DNA from: Gammaproteobacteria bacterium
GTDB taxonomy: Bacteria; Pseudomonadota; Gammaproteobacteria; Steroidobacterales; GCA-2729495
DNA length: 64,000 bases
Assembly (NCBI GenBank): GCA_020853135.1
Contig: JADYZO010000060.1
Span: 1-64,000 of the forward strand
Direction: 5' to 3'
The notes beneath the pieces were generated by a model. It was not told where the DNA came from, made no database searches, and was given only the letters and a program-made list of their open reading frames with translations. A program made the translations under genes and the position numbers. Below are positions 42,831 through 51,640 of the stretch, piece after piece (position 1 is the first letter of the stretch; each line of letters begins with the position of its first letter).

Positions 42831-45440
42831 TCAGAAGATCTCGGCGGCCTGGTCGGCATGCGGGGATGGATTGGCCAGGCGCGGTGCGGCGTCGGGGTCG
42901 CCCTGGCCACGCGGAGCCAGGTCCGCAGGGCGGAAATACTCGAAGATCGCACCCGGGTCACCGACGGCCGCGAGCTGGCCGGTCTCCGGGGAGATGCGTG
43001 CCGAGATGATGTCCGGCGGCTGGCGCAACGGTTGCTCCGCCGTATGGTGGAGTGCCCGGGCCATGAAGTATTTCCACATCGGCAGGGCAGTCTGCCCGCC
43101 CTCCTCGCGGGGGCCGAGTGAGCGTTCCTTGTCGAAGCCGACCCAGGCCGTTGCCACCAGCGCGCCGTTGAAGCCGCTGAACCAGGTGTCGCGGCGTTCG
43201 TTGGAGGTCCCGGTTTTGCCGGCGATGTCGGTGCGGCCGAGGTCGCGCGCCCGCTGGCCGGTGCCGCGGCGGATCACGTCGCGCATCATGTCGTAGACCA
43301 GGAAGGCGTTGTCGGCAGGAATGACCCGTGGTGCCAGGCGGCGATCGCGGAAGAACGCCGGTGCATCGGCAACCGTCGGCCGCCAGCTCATGCCGTGCGC
43401 AATCATGTCCTCCACGCCGCGGTAGGCAGGTACCTCGTCCGGCCGATCCACGCTGCTGCCGTCCATGGCATAGCCGGCGCGCAATCCGGCGCTGTCGACG
43501 GGGAAGGTGCGCGCTGCGTCCGCGCCTGCGGGCGCCTCCGCCGTTGCATCGGGGGCTGCCGGCGGGTCGCAGGCATCGCAGGCGCGCAGCGGATCGGTGG
43601 CGAATACCTCCTTTCCGCTGGCATCGAACACGCGGTCGATGACGTAGTGCTGCACGCGGCGGCCGCCGTTCGCGAAAGCGGAGTAGCCCGCCGCCATATC
43701 CCAGGGCGAGGCACCGCCGCTGCCCAGGGCGAGGGACAGGTTGTGTGGCAGTGCCGTGTCGTCGAAGCCGAAGGCGCGGATGTGGCGGATCGCCGCCTCG
43801 ATGCCCGTACCCATCAGGATGCGCACCGAGCAGAGGTTGAGGGACTTGACCAGGGCCTCGCGCATCCGCGTCGGACCGTTGAATTCGCGTGAATAGTTCT
43901 CCGGCCGCCAGACATCCTCGAGCTCGCCGTCGCCGAACACCAGGGGCGCGTCGTTGATGATGCTGGCGGGCGTGAAGCCATGCTCCAGGCCGGCCGAGTA
44001 GACGAAGGGCTTGAACGATGAACCAGGCTGGCGCCTGGCCTGCACGGCGCGGTTGTACTTGCTTTCATAGAAGTCGAAGCCGCCGGACAGGGCAACGGTA
44101 GCCCCATCGGCCGGATCCAGCGCGACGAAGGCCCCTTCCACGGCCGGCGGCTGCGCCAGCAGCCAGCCGCGGTTGGTGGTATGCAACAGGTGCACGACAT
44201 CCCCGGGCGCCACCACCTCGGCCACGGCCTTCGGCACCGGGCCGGTTGCCGCGTCAGTCAGGTAGCGGCGCCAGCGCAGGCCGTCCCAGGGGACGGTCAA
44301 TTCCCCGACGCCCCGGACGAAAAGGCGCGCTGAATTGTCTGGCGCGAGCGAGAGAACCACCGCCGGCCTGAAATCGGCATCTCCCGGGTGGCGGTCCAGC
44401 AGGGCCTGCAGGGCCTGGTCGCGGGCGGGGCCTGGTTCAGCCGGTATCCGGGCGAGGACATCGCGGGCGCTCGGCCCGCGGTATCCGTGCCGGCGGTCGT
44501 ATTCGAAGAGCGCAGTGGCCAGGGCCGTGTTGGCGGCCGCCTGCAGGCGGCTGTCGACCGTGGTGACGACCTGGTAGCCGTCCGTGTAGGCCGCCGGGCC
44601 GAAGCGCTCGACCATCTCCGCGCGCACCATCTCGGTGACGTAAGGTGCGTCGAGCTCGACCTTGGGCCCGTGGAGCCGCGAGACCAGCGGCGTGGCAATC
44701 GCCTCCTCGTACTGCGCGCTGTCGATGAAGCCGAGGCTGCGCATGCGCCCGAGCACGTAGCGGCGGCGCTGCGTGGCACGGTCCGGCCCATTCACGGGGT
44801 TGAGCTGTGAGGGCGCCTTGGGAATGCCGGCGAGCGTGGCCGCTTCGGCGAGCGTCAGTTCCGGCAGGTCCTTGTCGAAATACACCTCGGCAGCCGCGGC
44901 AATGCCGTAGGCACGCTGCCCGAGGAAGATCTTGTTCAGGTAGAGCGAGAGGATTTCCGGCTTGGTGAATTCCTTCTCGATCCGGACCGCCAGGATCAAC
45001 TCCCTGGCCTTGCGGACGAAGCTGCGTTCCGGGGTGAGGAAGTAGGCGCGGGCGAGCTGCTGGGTGATGGTGCTGCCGCCTTGCGTGCGCGCACCCGTCA
45101 GGGCGTAGTTGATGCCGGCGCGCAGGATGCCCTGGTAATCGAATCCCGGGTGTTCGAAGAAGCGGTCGTCCTCGGCGGCGAGGAAGGCCTTGACCACCAC
45201 GTCGGGAACATCCTCGAAGCGCACCGGCGTGCGCCATTGTTCGCCGAGCTGGGCCATGAGACGGCCATCGCGCGAGTAGATCCGCAGCGGCGTCTGCAGC
45301 TTCACCTCGCGCATGGTGTCCGCGCCCGGCAGGCCGGGTTCGAGATAGTAGTAGCCCGCCGCGGCGATGCCCGCGATGAGGATGGCAAGGGTCAGGAGGA
45401 GCGCTAGGACCGCGGTCCCAAGGCGAAACAAGAACTGCAT
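42831..45440 (-). CDS. mrcA: Penicillin-binding protein 1A
   Basis: Bifunctional peptidoglycan synthase, 869 aa. N-terminal membrane anchor (LGTAVLALLLTLAILIAGIAAAGYYYL), glycosyltransferase domain with FLAAEDDRFFEHPGFDYQGILRA, GGSTITQQLARAYFLTPERSFVRKARE and ILSLYLNKIFLGQRAYGIAAAA, an OB-like insert, and the transpeptidase with QPGSSFKPFVYSAGLE (active Ser), LVKSLNL and AGKTGTSNERRDTWFSGF. Divergent from the pilM leader: mrcA and pilMNOPQ back to back is the usual gammaproteobacterial order. Confidence 0.97.
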   Translation of the reverse strand: MQFLFRLGTAVLALLLTLAILIAGIAAAGYYYLEPGLPGADTMREVKLQTPLRIYSRDGRLMAQLGEQWRTPVRFEDVPDVVVKAFLAAEDDRFFEHPGFDYQGILRAGINYALTGARTQGGSTITQQLARAYFLTPERSFVRKARELILAVRIEKEFTKPEILSLYLNKIFLGQRAYGIAAAAEVYFDKDLPELTLAEAATLAGIPKAPSQLNPVNGPDRATQRRRYVLGRMRSLGFIDSAQYEEAIATPLVSRLHGPKVELDAPYVTEMVRAEMVERFGPAAYTDGYQVVTTVDSRLQAAANTALATALFEYDRRHGYRGPSARDVLARIPAEPGPARDQALQALLDRHPGDADFRPAVVLSLAPDNSARLFVRGVGELTVPWDGLRWRRYLTDAATGPVPKAVAEVVAPGDVVHLLHTTNRGWLLAQPPAVEGAFVALDPADGATVALSGGFDFYESKYNRAVQARRQPGSSFKPFVYSAGLEHGFTPASIINDAPLVFGDGELEDVWRPENYSREFNGPTRMREALVKSLNLCSVRILMGTGIEAAIRHIRAFGFDDTALPHNLSLALGSGGASPWDMAAGYSAFANGGRRVQHYVIDRVFDASGKEVFATDPLRACDACDPPAAPDATAEAPAGADAARTFPVDSAGLRAGYAMDGSSVDRPDEVPAYRGVEDMIAHGMSWRPTVADAPAFFRDRRLAPRVIPADNAFLVYDMMRDVIRRGTGQRARDLGRTDIAGKTGTSNERRDTWFSGFNGALVATAWVGFDKERSLGPREEGGQTALPMWKYFMARALHHTAEQPLRQPPDIISARISPETGQLAAVGDPGAIFEYFRPADLAPRGQGDPDAAPRLANPSPHADQAAEIF

Positions 45441-45502
45441 CGCAAAATCCCGCGCTGATCCCTTGCCTCAGGGGTGGCGATTATGCATCCTGTGCGCGAA
45501 TT

Positions 45503-45626
45503 TTGGGCAAACTCACCGAAAGGTGGGGGCGCAAAGCCACCGGTCTAAGGGAATCCGGGTTGCCTGCAGTTGGGATGCTCCCCGTTGCTGCAGGATGCCG
45601 GTGCCTACGATAGCGGGGTTGCCAGG
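45503..45626 (+). ncRNA. Cyclic-di-GMP-I (GEMM-I) riboswitch aptamer upstream of pilMNOPQ
   Basis: The plus strand matches the class I c-di-GMP aptamer in order: GGGCAAAC, a hairpin with a GAAA tetraloop (CTCACC-GAAA-GGTGGG), the invariant CGCAAAGCC, the tetraloop-receptor strand CCGGTCTAAGG, then 3' CCTACGATAGCGGGGTTGCC, equivalent to the conserved AGC-GGGUUACC end of the Vc2 RNA. The positions corresponding to ligand contacts (last G of GGGC, the central A of CAAAG, and the C near the 3' end) look conserved. The third stem is longer than in Vc2, with CCTGCAG/CTGCAGG arms near 45562-45594. The region lies 255 bp before the pilM start, in the 440-bp mrcA-pilM gap. Confidence 0.82.
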
Positions 45627-45880
45627 CCGCGGAGCGCGTGTCCACTGACCGCCGCCTGCCTTCCATCCCGCCATCCTGGGCCCGGCCGGGGCCTTGACGC
45701 TGCCCACCGGCGGCCCTGGGCTGAGCCGCCGGGCCTGAGCGGTGGTCCAGCGGCTGCTGTTGCCGATCTGCGAATCTCGTCACGGGTGGTTTGTGCCGGC
45801 CGTGATATATGGTTAAATTGGGTTTCTGAGGTGGGGCCCGATTTTTCTTGTGCAAGTTGCCGGGATAGAAGGGGAAAAAC
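45627..45880 (+). promoter_or_regulatory. Leader/expression-platform region between riboswitch and pilM
   Basis: 254 bp without a credible gene. It contains a GC-rich inverted repeat (CCGGCGGC ... GCCGCCGG, about 45698-45732) that could serve as a switchable hairpin; no T-run follows it. A second, riboswitch-independent promoter is conceivable from TTGTGC (45791-45796) and TAAATT (45814-45819) with a 17-bp spacer, in a locally AT-rich patch. GAAGGGG at the end is the pilM ribosome-binding site. Confidence 0.4.
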
Positions 45881-46942
45881 GTGCTTTTTTCGCCACGATC
45901 GAGACCCCTGATCGGGCTTGACATAACCGCATCCTCGATCAAGCTGATCGAGCTGTCAGGTTCCGTCAGCAACTGCCGTGCGGAATGCTACGCGGCGGAG
46001 GCGACCCCGCCCAATGCCATCAATGAGAAGACCATCGTCGACGCTGCTGCCGTGGGCGATGCGATCCGGCGCGCCGTCAAGCGTGCGAACACCAAGACCC
46101 GCGAGGTGGCCATCGGCATCAGTGGCGATGTGGCCATCACCAAGCTGATCCAGCTGCCGAAGGCGCTCGATGACAACCAGCTCGAGGCGCAGGTCGAGAT
46201 CCAGGCCGACCAGTACATCCCCTTCCCGATGGAAGAGGTCAGTTACGACTTCCAGCGGATGGGCCCGTCGAAAGCCGATCCGGACATGGTCGATGTGCTC
46301 CTGGTTGCAACACGCACCGAAAACGTGGATCAGCGCCGTGCGGCGGTCGAAGCGGCAGGCCTCATCCCGCGTGTGGTGGATGTCGAGGCCTTTGCGCTCG
46401 AGAATGCCTGCCAGCTGATGGCGTACCAGATGCCCGACGGCGGCATGGGCCATCTCATCGCGGTGGTGGACTTCGGCGCCAGCAACACCACGTTCAGTGT
46501 CCTGCAGGACATGCGCGTGGACTACGCCCGCGACTTCTCCTTCGGCGGCCAGCAGCTGACGGAGGAGATCATGCGCACCTACGGCCTGTCGCTCGAGGAT
46601 GCCGGGCGTGCCAAGAAGGAAGGTGGCCTGCCGAGCAACTATGTGCCGGAGGTCCTCGATCCGTTCATCGACGACATGACCCAGCAGGTCAGCCGTTCGC
46701 TGCAGTTCTTCCTCGCCTCCGGCAGCAATCGCGAGCAGCCCGACCAGATACTCATCTGTGGTGGCTGCGCCAACATCCCCGGCGTGGCCGACGTGATTTC
46801 CAGCAAGGTGGGCATCCCGACGGAAGTCGGGGATCCCCTGGGGCAGATGAAGATTTCCTCCCGGGCAAAGGCCCAGGGCATCCGCAAGGACGCGACGGCA
46901 CTGCTCACGGCCTGCGGCCTGGCGCTACGGAGTTTCGACTGA
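45881..46942 (+). CDS. pilM: Type IV pilus assembly protein PilM
   Basis: 353 aa actin-like cytoplasmic ATPase-fold protein of the pilus alignment complex; it binds the N-terminus of PilN. LIGLDITASSIKLIELS, VAIGISGDVAITKLIQLP, LEAQVEIQADQYIPFPMEEVSYDFQ and the C-terminal ILICGGCANIPGVADVI are typical. The start is GTG 45881 with a strong GAAGGGG. First gene of pilMNOPQ, with 1-bp to few-bp gaps between the genes. Confidence 0.97.
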   Translation: MLFSPRSRPLIGLDITASSIKLIELSGSVSNCRAECYAAEATPPNAINEKTIVDAAAVGDAIRRAVKRANTKTREVAIGISGDVAITKLIQLPKALDDNQLEAQVEIQADQYIPFPMEEVSYDFQRMGPSKADPDMVDVLLVATRTENVDQRRAAVEAAGLIPRVVDVEAFALENACQLMAYQMPDGGMGHLIAVVDFGASNTTFSVLQDMRVDYARDFSFGGQQLTEEIMRTYGLSLEDAGRAKKEGGLPSNYVPEVLDPFIDDMTQQVSRSLQFFLASGSNREQPDQILICGGCANIPGVADVISSKVGIPTEVGDPLGQMKISSRAKAQGIRKDATALLTACGLALRSFD

Positions 46943-46943
46943 C

Positions 46944-47522
46944 ATGCCTCGCATAAACCTGTTGGCATGGCGTGCCGAGCTGCGCGCCAGGCGGCGCAAC
47001 CAGTTCTTCATCGGGCTCGGTGGCGCGGTGGTCGCCGCGGCGGTGGTCATCGGTCTGGCCAGCCTCGTCATGGGGGCCATCATCGACAACCAGCACGCGC
47101 GCAACAACCTGCTCAAGGGCGAGATCCAGGCGCTCGACCAGCGCATCAAGGAGATCCTCGACCTGGAGGCGAAGAAGGACCGCCTGCTGGCGCGCATGGA
47201 GATCATCGAGCAGCTGCAGCGCAGCCGGCCCGAGATCGTCCACGTCTTCGACCAGCTGGTGCGCACCCTGCCTGATGGCGTGAACCTCAGCTCGATCAAG
47301 CAGAAGGGCGCCAGCATCGAACTCAAGGGCCTGGCGGAGTCCAACACGCGCGTGTCGGCCTTCATGCGCAACATCGACAAGTCGGGCTGGCTCAAGGACC
47401 CGGACCTCGAGGTCGTCGAGGTCAAGTCCACCGGCAAGAAGGGCGACGCGACCGCGCCGCGTGCCAGCGAATTCACGGTCGTGGCCAAGCAGGCTGCGCA
47501 TCCTGAGGGGGGGCAGCCATGA
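46944..47522 (+). CDS. pilN: Type IV pilus assembly protein PilN
   Basis: 192 aa bitopic inner-membrane protein. It begins MPRINLLAWRAELRARRRNQFF, where the INLL(P/A)WR motif is the PilM-binding segment; a single membrane helix (about 23-46) is followed by a coiled coil and a ferredoxin-like periplasmic domain. Overlaps pilO by 4 bp (ATGA). Confidence 0.96.
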   Translation: MPRINLLAWRAELRARRRNQFFIGLGGAVVAAAVVIGLASLVMGAIIDNQHARNNLLKGEIQALDQRIKEILDLEAKKDRLLARMEIIEQLQRSRPEIVHVFDQLVRTLPDGVNLSSIKQKGASIELKGLAESNTRVSAFMRNIDKSGWLKDPDLEVVEVKSTGKKGDATAPRASEFTVVAKQAAHPEGGQP

Positions 47523-48238
47523 ACTTCCTCCAGCAACTGCGCCAGCTCAATTTCAACGACATCGGCCGCTGGCCCTTCGTGTTCCACGCGTTCTTCGTCG
47601 GCATCTTCTTTGCCATCGTGGCGATCATGGGTTTCTACCTGATCGTGTGGCAGAGCCGGATGCCCCTGCTGGAGAGGGCCGAGCGCGAGGAGCAGGAGCT
47701 GCGCCAGTCCTTCGAGCAGAAGCAGAAGAAGGCGGCCAACTTCAGCGTCTACAAGGCCCAGCTCGCCGAGATCGAGCGTTCGTTCGGCACGATGCTGCGC
47801 CAGCTGCCAGGCCAGACCGAGATCCCGAACCTGCTGGTCGACATCTCGCAGACCGGCCTTGGCGCCGGCCTGCAGGAAGAGTTGTTCCAGCCGCTGGATG
47901 AGGTTCGCAAGGACTTCTACGCGGAGAAGCCCATCAAGATCCGCCTGCGCGGCACGTACCACGAGTTCGGCCGCTTCGTCAGCGACATCGCCGCCCTGCC
48001 GCGCATCGTCACGCTGCACGACATCGAGATCCTGCCGGCTGGCAAGGATGCGCCGGCCGACCAGCTGATCCTGAACGTCACCGCGAAGACCTACCGCTAT
48101 CTTGACGAGAATGAGAGCGGTGCGGGCGCTGACAAGGGTGGTGCCGCCGGCAAGGCGCCCACCCGCGTGGGCGGCAAGCCCGGCGCGGCACCACAGGGCA
48201 AGCCACAGAACGCCGCTGCGGCGAAGAAGGCGGGTTAA
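47519..48238 (+). CDS. pilO: Type IV pilus assembly protein PilO
   Basis: 239 aa. Membrane helix at about 22-44 (HAFFVGIFFAIVAIMGFYLIVW), coiled-coil region with EREEQELRQSFEQKQKKAANFSVYKAQL, then the periplasmic domain with IRLRGTYHEFGRFVSDIAALPRIVTLHDIEI. It pairs with PilN to form the alignment subcomplex. The C-terminus has a Gly/Ala/Lys-rich extension of about 45 residues beyond the usual domain end. Confidence 0.96.
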   Translation: MNFLQQLRQLNFNDIGRWPFVFHAFFVGIFFAIVAIMGFYLIVWQSRMPLLERAEREEQELRQSFEQKQKKAANFSVYKAQLAEIERSFGTMLRQLPGQTEIPNLLVDISQTGLGAGLQEELFQPLDEVRKDFYAEKPIKIRLRGTYHEFGRFVSDIAALPRIVTLHDIEILPAGKDAPADQLILNVTAKTYRYLDENESGAGADKGGAAGKAPTRVGGKPGAAPQGKPQNAAAAKKAG

Positions 48239-48242
48239 GGCC

Positions 48243-48761
48243 ATGACGTTGCTCAGCCACAAGCTCGTCCGCATGCTGGTTGTCCCGGCCGTGGCTTTGT
48301 CCCTGGCCGGTTGCATCGGCGGCAACGACGACCTCGACAAGTACATCAACGATGTCAAGGCGCGTCCCGGCGGGCGCATCGATCCGCTGCCGCAGATCAA
48401 GCCCTACGAGACGTTCGTCTACGAGGCGCAGTCGCTGCGCTCGCCCTTCCAGCCCGATGCACCGCGGGGGCGCGCTGCCGCGGGCCCGCGGCCCGAGGCG
48501 AACCGGCCCAAGGAATATCTGGAACAGTTCCCGCTGGACACCCTGAAGATGGTCGGCACGCTGAACAGGGGCAACCAGCGGTATGCGCTGCTGCAGACCC
48601 GGGACGGCCTGGTGCACCGCGTGGTGCCCGGGAACTACGTCGGGCAGAACGACGGCCGGGTGCTGGCGGTGACCGACGGAGAAGTGCAGGTCGAGGAGCT
48701 GGTGCCGGATGGCATCGGCGGTTTTTACAAGCGGTCGGCTGCCATCGGGCTGGCCAACTGA
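48243..48761 (+). CDS. pilP: Type IV pilus lipoprotein PilP
   Basis: 172 aa from ATG 48243 with AAGG upstream. Lipoprotein signal ending in LSLAGC, an unstructured linker, and the PilP beta-domain (FPLDTLKMVGTLNRGNQRYALLQTRDGLVHRVVPGNYVGQNDGRV). It links PilNO to the PilQ secretin. The track start at 48102 is a shadow of pilO. Confidence 0.95.
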   Translation: MTLLSHKLVRMLVVPAVALSLAGCIGGNDDLDKYINDVKARPGGRIDPLPQIKPYETFVYEAQSLRSPFQPDAPRGRAAAGPRPEANRPKEYLEQFPLDTLKMVGTLNRGNQRYALLQTRDGLVHRVVPGNYVGQNDGRVLAVTDGEVQVEELVPDGIGGFYKRSAAIGLAN

Positions 48762-48798
48762 CAGCGCCCCCCCGGGGAGAGCGTGGGAGTAAGTGACG

Positions 48799-51006
48799 AT
48801 GAGCACGGCTAGGCCAGCAACAGTATTTCCGGTGCCCGGGGTTTCCGGCACCGCCCGCAGTCTGCCAGGGCGGATGATCGCCGCCGTGGCAATGGCTGCC
48901 CTGACCGCGGTGGCGGCCCTCTTCGCGGGTCCGGCACCCGCGCTGGCCGCCGAGGGCGACCTGCAGCTGCGCGACATCCAGGTCCAGACCCTGCCGGGCA
49001 ACAAGGTCGAGCTGGAGCTCAAGCTCTCCGGTGCGGCGCCAGAACCGCTCGCCTTCACTATCGAGAACCCGGCGCGGATCGCGCTCGACTTCCCCAACAC
49101 CAGCATCGCCCTGCCTTCCCGGCGCAAGGATGTCGGCATCGGGGGGCTGTCCACTGTGCTGGCGGCCGAGTCCGGCGGCCGCACCCGCGTGGTGCTCAAC
49201 CTCGATGCGATGGTTCCCTACCAGACCCGCGCCGCAGGCAACAGCGTGTTCGTGACGCTCGGCGCCCAGGGCTCGGCTGCCGTGACTGCCGCTGCGCCGG
49301 TCGCAGCTTCCGCGCCGGCCGTGACGGCCGGCCGCAGCATCCAGTCGGTCGACTTCCGCCGCGGGGAGCAGGGTGGCGGGCGCGTGGTGCTCAACCTGTC
49401 CGAGGTGGGCGCCCCGGTGGACGTGCGCAAGGAAGCGGGCCAGATCATCCTGAGCCTGGCCAACACCCAGTTGCCCGACGCCATGGTCAAGCGCCTGGAC
49501 GTCACGGATTTCGCCACACCGGTCGATACGGTCGATGTCACCCGCATGGGCGCCAACGCCCGGATCGTCATTGCCGCCCACGGCGCCTTCGAGGAACTGG
49601 CCTACCAGTCCGACAAGGTGTTCACGGTCGAGGTCAAGCCGGTCAGCAAGGCTGCCGCCGAGAAGAAGGCCACCCTCTTCAGCCCGGACAAGCAGTACAC
49701 GGGCGAGAAGCTGACGCTGAATTTCCAGGATATCGAGACGAGGGCCGTGCTGCAGTTGCTGGCCGATGTCAGCGGCCGCAACATCGTCGTCTCCGACTCC
49801 GTCCAGGGCAACGTCACGCTGCGCCTGCAGAGCGTGCCCTGGGACCAGGCGCTCGACATCGTGCTGGCGACCAAGGGTCTCGACAAGCGGCAGAACGGCA
49901 ACGTGATGATCATCGCGCCCTCCGACGAGATCGCCGCCCGCGAGAAGGCCGACCTCGAGGCACGCAAGGAGATCCGCGAGCTCGAGCCGCTGGTCTCGGA
50001 GTACCTGCAGGTCAATTATGCCAAGGCACGGGAACTCTCCGACCTGGTCAAGGGCAAGGGCAAGGGCGGCATGCTGTCCGACCGCGGTTCGGTGGCCCTG
50101 GACGAACGTACCAATACGCTGATGGTGCAGGATACTGCGGACCGTGTCGGGGAGATCCGCCGCCTGGTGGCGACCCTGGACATCCCGGTCCGGCAGGTGC
50201 TCATCGAGTCCCGGGTCGTGGTGGTCCGCGATGACTTCAGCCGCGACCTCGGCGTGCGCTGGGGCGTCACCGGTGCGAATCGGCACGGCGATTCCCTGCT
50301 CACGACGAGCGGCAGTGCCGCAGGCACCGATACCATGACGGGCTCGGCAATCACCAACATCAACACCACCGGCAGCCCATACCCGCTGGATACGCCGAAG
50401 CTGAGTGACCGCTACAACGTCAACCTGCCGGTGGCCAATCCGGCGGGCCGTGTGGCCGTGGCGCTCCTCAGCGAGCATTTCCTCGTCGACCTGGAGCTCT
50501 CGGCGCTGCAGGCCGAGGGCAAGGGCGAGGTGATCTCCTCCCCGCGGGTGATCACCGCCAACCAGAAGGAGGCGTTCATCAAGCAGGGCGTGGAAATCCC
50601 CTACCAGCAGGCCTCCAGCAGCGGCGCCACGACCACGCAGTTCAAGGAGGCGGTGCTGTCACTGACCGTGACGCCGCTGATCACCCCGGACGACCGCATC
50701 ATCATGGACCTCAAGGTCACCAAGGACAGCGTCGGCAAGGTGATCACCAATGAGCGCGGTGGCCAGGTGCCCAGCATCGACACGCGCTCGGTCGAGACCC
50801 AGGTGCTGGTCAACAACGGGCAGACCGTGGTGCTCGGCGGCATCTACGAGACCGAGCAGGGCGAGGACATGAACAAGGTGCCGCTGCTCGGCGATATTCC
50901 CGGCCTCGGAAACCTGTTCCGCTCCAGTACCCGCGTCTCCAAGAAGTCCGAACTCCTGATCTTCGTGACGCCGAAGATCCTCAAGGAAGGCTCGAGCATC
51001 TACTGA
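48799..51006 (+). CDS. pilQ: Type IV pilus secretin PilQ
   Basis: 735 aa outer-membrane secretin. Signal peptide ending ALFAGPAPALAAEG, two AMIN domains (about 50-280) for peptidoglycan contact, the N0 domain with LTLNFQDIETRAVLQLLADVSGRNIVVSDSV, N1 with RTNTLMVQDTADRVGEIRRLVATLDIPVRQVLIESRVV, and the secretin core ending VPLLGDIPGLGNLFRS...KSELLIFVTPKIL. ATG 48799 is chosen with GGGAG 8 nt upstream; GTG 48793 (two residues more) is also possible. Confidence 0.97.
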   Translation: MSTARPATVFPVPGVSGTARSLPGRMIAAVAMAALTAVAALFAGPAPALAAEGDLQLRDIQVQTLPGNKVELELKLSGAAPEPLAFTIENPARIALDFPNTSIALPSRRKDVGIGGLSTVLAAESGGRTRVVLNLDAMVPYQTRAAGNSVFVTLGAQGSAAVTAAAPVAASAPAVTAGRSIQSVDFRRGEQGGGRVVLNLSEVGAPVDVRKEAGQIILSLANTQLPDAMVKRLDVTDFATPVDTVDVTRMGANARIVIAAHGAFEELAYQSDKVFTVEVKPVSKAAAEKKATLFSPDKQYTGEKLTLNFQDIETRAVLQLLADVSGRNIVVSDSVQGNVTLRLQSVPWDQALDIVLATKGLDKRQNGNVMIIAPSDEIAAREKADLEARKEIRELEPLVSEYLQVNYAKARELSDLVKGKGKGGMLSDRGSVALDERTNTLMVQDTADRVGEIRRLVATLDIPVRQVLIESRVVVVRDDFSRDLGVRWGVTGANRHGDSLLTTSGSAAGTDTMTGSAITNINTTGSPYPLDTPKLSDRYNVNLPVANPAGRVAVALLSEHFLVDLELSALQAEGKGEVISSPRVITANQKEAFIKQGVEIPYQQASSSGATTTQFKEAVLSLTVTPLITPDDRIIMDLKVTKDSVGKVITNERGGQVPSIDTRSVETQVLVNNGQTVVLGGIYETEQGEDMNKVPLLGDIPGLGNLFRSSTRVSKKSELLIFVTPKILKEGSSIY

Positions 51007-51030
51007 GCGAGGGGAAGCGATTCCCTCCGG

Positions 51031-51063
51031 CGAAGCCGGCCCAGGTGGCCGGCTTCGTCTTTT
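51031..51063 (+). terminator. Rho-independent terminator after pilQ
   Basis: CGAAGCCGGCC (51031-51041), loop CAGGT, GGCCGGCTTCG (51047-51057), then TCTTTT. An 11-bp perfect stem with a U-rich tail, 25 bp after the pilQ stop. It ends the pilus operon and separates it from aroKB. Confidence 0.85.
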
Positions 51064-51097
51064 CAGGCCTGCCCGCCGGTCGCGCTAGAATGCGCGC

Positions 51098-51640
51098 ATG
51101 CAGTCCAGCGGGAGCATCTTCCTCATTGGCCCGATGGGTGCCGGCAAGTCGGTCGTGGGGCGCAGGCTGGCCCGTGAGCTCGGCCGGCGGTTCATCGACA
51201 GCGACGAGGTCATCAAGGAGCGGACCGGGGTGGACATCCCCTACATCTTCGAGCGCGAGGGTGAGGCAGGCTTCCGGGTGCGCGAGCGCGAGGTCATCGA
51301 GGAGCTGTCCCGGCTGGGCGGGGTGGTGCTCGCCACGGGCGGCGGTGCAGTGCAGGACCCCGGCAGCCGCGAGCTGCTCGGCACGCGGGGCAGCGTCGTG
51401 TACCTGCATGCGTCGGTGGACCAGCAGCTCAGCCGTATCCGCAGTGACCGGGACCGGCCGATGCTCAGGGGCGGCGATCCGCGCGAAATCCTTGCGGGCC
51501 TGATGGCACGGCGCGACCCGCAGTACCGCGAGATCGCTGACATCGTCATCGAGACCGATGGCCGCCGGGTGCCCGCCGTGGTCCGCGAAATCCGCCGGCG
51601 CCTCGACGAACTGGAGCAGGTGCGGGAGCCGCAGCCATGA
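51098..51640 (+). CDS. aroK: Shikimate kinase I
   Basis: 180 aa. P-loop GPMGAGKSVVGRRLARELGRRFIDSD, the shikimate-binding VLATGGGAVQDPGSRELL, and lid RDRPMLRGGDPREIL. It phosphorylates shikimate in aromatic amino acid synthesis. A TAGAAT -10-like hexamer ends only 7 bp before the ATG, and no Shine-Dalgarno is seen, so the message could be leaderless. The gene overlaps aroB by 4 bp (ATGA). Confidence 0.96.
   Translation: MQSSGSIFLIGPMGAGKSVVGRRLARELGRRFIDSDEVIKERTGVDIPYIFEREGEAGFRVREREVIEELSRLGGVVLATGGGAVQDPGSRELLGTRGSVVYLHASVDQQLSRIRSDRDRPMLRGGDPREILAGLMARRDPQYREIADIVIETDGRRVPAVVREIRRRLDELEQVREPQP

Noticed and set aside
45791-45819. Strong pilM promoter
   Set aside because: TTGTGC-N17-TAAATT matches the consensus only partly and lies downstream of the riboswitch; kept only as a low-confidence note in the leader entry.
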